Shown one piece after another: positions 5,839-9,284 of a stretch of 9,284 bases of DNA. The position numbers and the translations under genes are program-made. The notes under the pieces are model-generated. The model saw only the letters and a list, made by a program, of their open reading frames with translations, was not told where the DNA came from and did no database searches. The DNA comes from Verrucomicrobiota bacterium (GTDB taxonomy: Bacteria; Verrucomicrobiota; Verrucomicrobiia; Chthoniobacterales; UBA10450): contig QHQU01000094.1 of the NCBI GenBank assembly GCA_003219925.1, forward strand, positions 1 through 9,284, given 5' to 3'. Every line of letters starts with the position of its first letter. Position 1 is the stretch's first letter.

Positions 5839-6660
5839 TCAATCCAAAATGACGCGTTCGATGTGCGCGTAAATATTGAATGACGGAGGGCGGAGGAATC
5901 CGATCAAGGTCTGATTGCATTCGCGCGCGAATTCCATCGCCAGCGTCGAAGGAGCTGAGACCGAGGCGACAATTGGAATTCTGGCAGAGAGTGCCTTTTG
6001 CATGATCTCGAAGGATGCGCGCCCGCTAACGAGAAGTATGCACGCAGCCAGCGGAAGTTCGCGATCAAGAAAAGCCCGGCCAATAACTTTATCGACAGCG
6101 TTATGCCGACCGATATCTTCTCTAACCAAGAATGGTTTGCCGTCGAGACCAAAAATGCCAGCCGCGTGAATTCCGCCAGTGCGGGCGAAGTCGCCCTGGT
6201 TCCGACGCAGGAGCGCTGGAAGCGAGAGCAATGTTTCGAGCTGAATGCGGATGCCCGGGGCCGACTCAATCGACGGGAAATTCTGCCGGATCACGGCGAT
6301 ACTCTCTTTCCCGCAGATACCGCAGCTTGATGAAATCGTTCCGAAACGCTGCGCTGAGTTGAGGTTAGGTTTTATGCCTTCAGCCAGAGTAACGGTTATA
6401 ATGTTTTCCCGATTACGCGCGCCAGACGGACGGGAGAATTTATCAATCTCATCAGAAGCTCGAATAATTCCTTCGGAAAGGAGAAAACCGGCAGCGAGTT
6501 CTTCATCGTTCCCGGGTGTTCGCATCGTAGTCGCAATAGTCTTGCGGCCGATGCGAATCTCGAGCGGCTCTTCAATGGTGAGATCGTCGCGATGATACTC
6601 CAGCGCGCCATCCTGCTTTCGCCGAATGATCTGGCCTGAAGAGATGCCGTCTTCTTTCAC
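5839..6660 (-). CDS. fdhD: Formate dehydrogenase accessory sulfurtransferase FdhD
   Basis: FdhD takes sulfur from a cysteine desulfurase and transfers it to the molybdenum or tungsten cofactor of formate dehydrogenases, which are inactive without it. The protein has the full family order: 'TIEEPLEIRIG' (28-38 from the GTG start), 'TMRTPGNDEELAAGFLLSEG' (45-64), the sulfur-carrying CxxC in 'SSSCGICGKES' (C113 and C116), 'GGIHAAGIFG', 'VREDIGRHNAVDKVIGRAFL', 'LLVSGRASFEIMQKAL', 'APSTLAMEFA' and 'QTLIGFLR'. I favour GTG 6660 (273 residues, the usual length), because it leaves 49 bases before the divergent mobA start. An ATG at 6768 would add 36 unconserved residues and overlap the mobA 5' end. 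No formate dehydrogenase gene is in the window, so its client enzyme is elsewhere. Confidence 0.95.
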   Translation of the reverse strand: MKEDGISSGQIIRRKQDGALEYHRDDLTIEEPLEIRIGRKTIATTMRTPGNDEELAAGFLLSEGIIRASDEIDKFSRPSGARNRENIITVTLAEGIKPNLNSAQRFGTISSSCGICGKESIAVIRQNFPSIESAPGIRIQLETLLSLPALLRRNQGDFARTGGIHAAGIFGLDGKPFLVREDIGRHNAVDKVIGRAFLDRELPLAACILLVSGRASFEIMQKALSARIPIVASVSAPSTLAMEFARECNQTLIGFLRPPSFNIYAHIERVILD

Positions 6661-6709
6661 TGCTTTCAGCGTGATGTTACCATGCGGCAGTCGAAATCTG
6701 TCATTTTTA

Positions 6710-7273
6710 ATGAATATCAGCGCGGTGTTGCTCGCCGGCGGGGAATCGCGCCGGATGGGAAGGGACAAGGCAACGCTTCTCTTTCGCGGGCGACCGCTCT
6801 GGGAAATTCAGTTCGATCTTCTGCGCACATTGCAACCCGAAGAAATTTTCGTCTCGGCACGAACTGATCCGCTCTGGCGGCCATCGGGCATGCAATTCGT
6901 TTGCGACGAACCACCGTCGCGCGGTCCGTTAAGTGGTCTCTCTGCGACACTGGCGCGAATTTCAACAAATCATTTGCTCGCTCTCGCTATCGACATGCCG
7001 TTGATGACCGGAAATTATTTGCGTTTGATCTGCAGTCTGGTTGAGCCCGGCCGTGGCGTTCTCCCCATGATCGGGAACCGCGCCGAGCCGCTGGTTGCAA
7101 TTTATCCGAAAGGCACCGGGACCGATTTCATCACCGCGCTTTCGGGATCGGATTTTTCGCTTCAATCGCTAACGAAGAAGCTCGTCGAGGCGGGCAAATT
7201 AAGCCTCGTTAACGTTCTCGAAGAACAGGGAAAATTATTCCGAAATTTTAATGACCTCAGCGATTTCGACTGA
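6710..7273 (+). CDS. mobA: Molybdenum cofactor guanylyltransferase MobA
   Basis: A 187-residue nucleotidyltransferase that joins GMP from GTP to molybdopterin-bound molybdenum, forming the guanine dinucleotide cofactor used by DMSO-reductase-family enzymes such as formate dehydrogenase. The nucleotide-binding motif 'VLLAGGESRRMGRDKA' (6-21) is textbook for MobA, 'DEPPSRGPLSGL' (66-77) matches the guanine-site loop, and 'AIDMPLM' (93-99) carries the metal-binding D95. The C-terminal half ('EPLVAIYPKG') is normal. I chose ATG 6710, three codons before the first conserved strand; an in-frame ATG at 6626 would run into fdhD on the other strand. No clear ribosome-binding site is seen. It is divergent from fdhD, with which it would cooperate in cofactor maturation. 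A closely related CTP- or xanthine-dehydrogenase-type transferase (MocA) is less likely given FdhD next door. Confidence 0.93.
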   Translation: MNISAVLLAGGESRRMGRDKATLLFRGRPLWEIQFDLLRTLQPEEIFVSARTDPLWRPSGMQFVCDEPPSRGPLSGLSATLARISTNHLLALAIDMPLMTGNYLRLICSLVEPGRGVLPMIGNRAEPLVAIYPKGTGTDFITALSGSDFSLQSLTKKLVEAGKLSLVNVLEEQGKLFRNFNDLSDFD

Positions 7274-7287
7274 GCTAAAATTTGCTC

Positions 7288-7399
7288 CGTTGGAAGCGCG
7301 TAATTGGAAAGGCCCGAGGGTCGCGCCGAGCGCAACGAACCGCTCAATGTGGCACAGCGCCGCCGCAACGGGTTCCACAGAATAGAGCCAGTTCCAACG
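7288..7399. repeat. 8-base inverted repeat in mobA/AI-2E convergent gap
   Basis: CGTTGGAA (7288-7295) and TTCCAACG (7392-7399) are perfect inverted copies enclosing about 96 bases. They lie in the 146-base gap between the convergent mobA and AI-2E genes. A small hairpin, ACGGA (7403-7407)/TCCGT (7412-7416), follows. No insertion-sequence gene lies between the arms, and the role is unknown; it may be chance. Confidence 0.25.
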
Positions 7400-7419
7400 C
7401 TGACGGAAAAGTCCGTACG

Positions 7420-8388
7420 TTAAGGAACGGCATCCGGCGGCGGCCACTTGGAGGCTTCAACCTTGATGTAATTCAGAACGACTGGTGCCAGGATCATTCC
7501 CGGTATTCCCATGAATCGCTCGCCGATGATTAACGCGAGCAAGGTGAGCCAGACGGGATTTTTGATCAGGTCGCCGATGATTTTGCTGTTCAGGAAATAT
7601 TCCAGCTTATGAACTGCAACCAGGAAGATGAGAGCAACAATCGCCAGCCGCGGCGACATTGTAAATGCGATGCCGACGATGATTGCGTTACTGATCAGGT
7701 TTCCCACTATGGGCAACAGTCCGCAAAGAAAGGTTAGACCGACCACAAAAGCCCCGTACTTGAGTGAGACAATGAGCACGAATACAGCCGTCAAGAGCGT
7801 GTTTATGGCCGAAATCCGGATTTGAGCCCCCATGACCGTTTCAAAACTTTGGTAAAATAATTGGAAACGGATTTTGATCTCATCTGTCATCGCGGTAAAA
7901 AGGTTCCGACTTTTCGGCTTGTTGGAAAATTTCTCGATTCCTGGATTCAAAAACAAGCTAACCGCGACTGCGATTCCTATTAAAACGAAGACAAGTTGCG
8001 TGCTGGCTGCGCGCGCGAAATTGCCAACAAATAAGAATTCATTTTTCACGACCTCAAGGATGGCCGCGATTAAGCTATCCAGGTCTGAAAACGGAAGTTC
8101 GATCCCGTGACTTTGCGCATACGCAATAAACGGCGGGATCGATTCCGATGCTATCTTGGGAAAGGCAATGAAGGCCTGCCGGATAAGAAACCCCAGGCCA
8201 TACAGCGTGGCCGCGACGACAACGAAGAATAGGACGAGCGACAACCACTTCCGTTTGCCAAAATAAAGTTTACGCAAGGCAAAATAGGAAAAGAGAACTG
8301 TTACCAGTGGCGTCGCGAGATGGATGGCCGCCGCCAGCACAATGACGGCGATGAGGAAAAAATAGGAGAACCGTGCCGCTCGCGTCAT
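7420..8388 (-). CDS. AI-2E family (PerM/YdiK-like) membrane protein
   Basis: A 322-residue integral membrane protein of the AI-2E transporter family. Hydrophobic segments lie at about 9-37, 48-76, 116-147, 190-210, 211-240, 245-262, 279-293 and 295-309, with a soluble stretch at 78-112, the usual family layout. Family signatures are 'LCGLLPIVGNLISN' (221-234), 'VHKLEYFLNSKIIGD' (259-273) and 'GIPGMILAPVVLNYIK' (294-309). The family is named for autoinducer-2 export by one member, but others act as Na+/H+ antiporters or are unassigned, so the substrate cannot be stated. It lies 72 bases downstream of kynU on the same strand and could be read through from it. ATG 8388 puts the first membrane segment right at the N-terminus; a GGAG-type ribosome-binding site is not evident. 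Confidence 0.93.
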   Translation of the reverse strand: MTRAARFSYFFLIAVIVLAAAIHLATPLVTVLFSYFALRKLYFGKRKWLSLVLFFVVVAATLYGLGFLIRQAFIAFPKIASESIPPFIAYAQSHGIELPFSDLDSLIAAILEVVKNEFLFVGNFARAASTQLVFVLIGIAVAVSLFLNPGIEKFSNKPKSRNLFTAMTDEIKIRFQLFYQSFETVMGAQIRISAINTLLTAVFVLIVSLKYGAFVVGLTFLCGLLPIVGNLISNAIIVGIAFTMSPRLAIVALIFLVAVHKLEYFLNSKIIGDLIKNPVWLTLLALIIGERFMGIPGMILAPVVLNYIKVEASKWPPPDAVP

Positions 8389-8460
8389 TGCGAATCATGC
8401 CAGCTATACGGCGACGGCTCAATCAGCAATCTCTTGTTAGAAGCTGCGGCGAAACGATCG

Positions 8461-9284
8461 TCAGCGTAGAATGTTGGCGAAGCGCCACACTTCATGAAAG
8501 GTGTTATACAGCGGTGTCGGCGCCACGCGTATCACGTTCGGTTCGCGGAAATCGCATTTCACGTCCGCGGCTTCGAGTTTGCTAAAGAGTTCTTTGGGAT
8601 GTTCGCGCACCAGGATCGACAGTTGGCAGCCGCGCTGGTCTGCCTGCCGTGGCGTGATAATTGTGTATTGTTTCTTCGACTGCCCGTCCGGCTCGGACTC
8701 TAACAAGAATTGGAGATAATTCGTTAGCTTAATCGACTTTTGTCGGAGCGCGTCCATTCCGGCCTCTTCGAAAATGGCAAGGGAAGCGCGCAGCGGCGCC
8801 ATTGATAGAATTGGTGGATTGCTGATTTGCCATCCATCTGCTGAAGGAACCGGGATGAATTCGGGCTCCAAGTGCATGCGAAAACGCGTATTCGGATCGT
8901 TGCCGAACCAACCGGCCAGACGCGGCAAGTTCGTGTTCGTCGCATGTCGCTCGTGGACAAAGGCGCCTGCGACCGCGCCGGGACCGGCGTTGAGGTATTT
9001 GTAGGAACACCAAACCGCGAAGTCAATGTTCCAATCGTGCAATGACAGCGGCACGTTGCCGATGGCGTGGGCGAGATCAACACCAACTGTGATTCCATGC
9101 TTCCGGGCTGCCGCCGTAATTGTCGGAATGTCGAACAACTGACCCGTAAAAAAATTCACACCGCCGATTAATACTACCGCAAGCTCATCGGCATGCTTTT
9201 CCATTAGATCGAGGATCTCTTCGGTTCGTACGGTAAACTCGCCACTGCGCGGCCGAGCCAGAATCAGCGCGTCTTTTGGATCAA
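8461..9284 (-). CDS. kynU: Kynureninase, C-terminal part
   Basis: The frame is open to the right edge, giving the last 273 residues of a roughly 420-residue PLP enzyme; the N-terminus lies outside. Kynureninase cleaves kynurenine or 3-hydroxykynurenine to (3-hydroxy)anthranilate and L-alanine. Numbering from the first visible residue: 'ALVLLGG'-like strand 'AVVLIGGVNFFTGQLFDI' (35-52), 'GVDLAHAIGNVPL' (67-79) with the PLP-pairing D69 and H72, and 'DFAVWCSYKYLNAGPGAVAG' (87-106) with the PLP Schiff-base lysine K95. The D69-K95 spacing (26) equals that of D250-K276 in the human enzyme. The 'FVHERH' and 'PILSMAPLRASL' blocks that follow are also typical. It catalyses the step after kmo, which lies 4.4 kb away on the same strand. 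An internal ATG at 9204 is not the real start, because conserved sequence continues upstream of it. Confidence 0.96.
   Translation of the reverse strand, partial: DPKDALILARPRSGEFTVRTEEILDLMEKHADELAVVLIGGVNFFTGQLFDIPTITAAARKHGITVGVDLAHAIGNVPLSLHDWNIDFAVWCSYKYLNAGPGAVAGAFVHERHATNTNLPRLAGWFGNDPNTRFRMHLEPEFIPVPSADGWQISNPPILSMAPLRASLAIFEEAGMDALRQKSIKLTNYLQFLLESEPDGQSKKQYTIITPRQADQRGCQLSILVREHPKELFSKLEAADVKCDFREPNVIRVAPTPLYNTFHEVWRFANILR

Noticed and set aside
6626..6709. ATG at 6626 as the mobA start (215 residues)
   Set aside because: The extra 28 residues precede the first conserved strand and would overlap fdhD coding sequence; ATG 6710 fits the family.
6661..6768. ATG at 6768 as the fdhD start (309 residues)
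   Set aside because: The extra 36 residues are not family-like and would overlap the mobA 5' end on the other strand; GTG 6660 gives the normal FdhD length. It remains a possible alternative.
7235..7447. Minus-strand 70-codon frame between AI-2E and mobA
   Set aside because: Starts with GTG inside the AI-2E 3' end, overlaps mobA antisense and shows no recognisable domain; treated as chance.
1..9284. CRISPR arrays, insertion sequences, phage genes, toxin-antitoxin or defence systems
   Set aside because: No regularly spaced repeats, transposase, integrase or defence-type protein motifs were found; every long gene belongs to a metabolic, regulatory or transport family.

Overview
The window reads as ordinary chromosomal DNA of a soil-type bacterium, most likely a Verrucomicrobiota (Chthoniobacterales/Spartobacteria-like) or, less likely, an Acidobacteriota. 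The grounds are a PadR regulator coupled to an 'ADOP'-type ABC permease, a DUF5069 protein (a family I associate mainly with Verrucomicrobiota), and dispersed palindromic intergenic repeats of the CTGTAG-hairpin type. The assignment is an inference from gene content; there is no rRNA gene or other phylogenetic marker here. I see no insertion sequence, phage gene, CRISPR array, tRNA or rRNA.

Layout. The left half (1-4519) is six genes in a row on the minus strand. Read in transcription order they are a GFA-type zinc protein, kynurenine 3-monooxygenase (kmo), a SnoaL-like protein, a DUF5069 protein, a PadR repressor, and the N-terminal 346 residues of an ABC permease that runs off the left edge. 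The first five are separated by gaps of about 80-150 bases, so they are probably several transcription units. PadR and permease are only 7 bases apart and form an operon. The centre (4643-7273) is themed on molybdenum cofactor: a YiiM-like MOSC protein (+), a receiver-only response regulator (+), fdhD (-) and mobA (+), with fdhD and mobA divergent. The right end (7420-9284) has an AI-2E/PerM-type membrane protein (-) and the C-terminal 273 residues of kynureninase (kynU, -), which enters from the right edge.

How the genes fit together. Kmo and KynU are consecutive enzymes of tryptophan (kynurenine) catabolism: kynurenine to 3-hydroxykynurenine to 3-hydroxyanthranilate plus alanine. They lie about 4.4 kb apart with molybdenum genes between them. 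FdhD (sulfuration of the formate dehydrogenase cofactor), MobA (nucleotide attachment to Mo cofactor) and the MOSC protein (a Mo-cofactor-binding fold) form a plausible cofactor-maturation neighbourhood, although no molybdoenzyme is inside the window.

Most interesting non-coding signals: (i) a near-palindromic motif, consensus CTAGAC-N-GTCTAG, occurs twice in the padR promoter and once just upstream of the SnoaL-like gene, and looks like the PadR operator; (ii) two members of a palindromic CTGTAG repeat family; (iii) an unrelated GGATTAC palindrome; (iv) degenerate 6-7-base tandem repeats in two gaps. I did not find a convincing undescribed multi-gene system.
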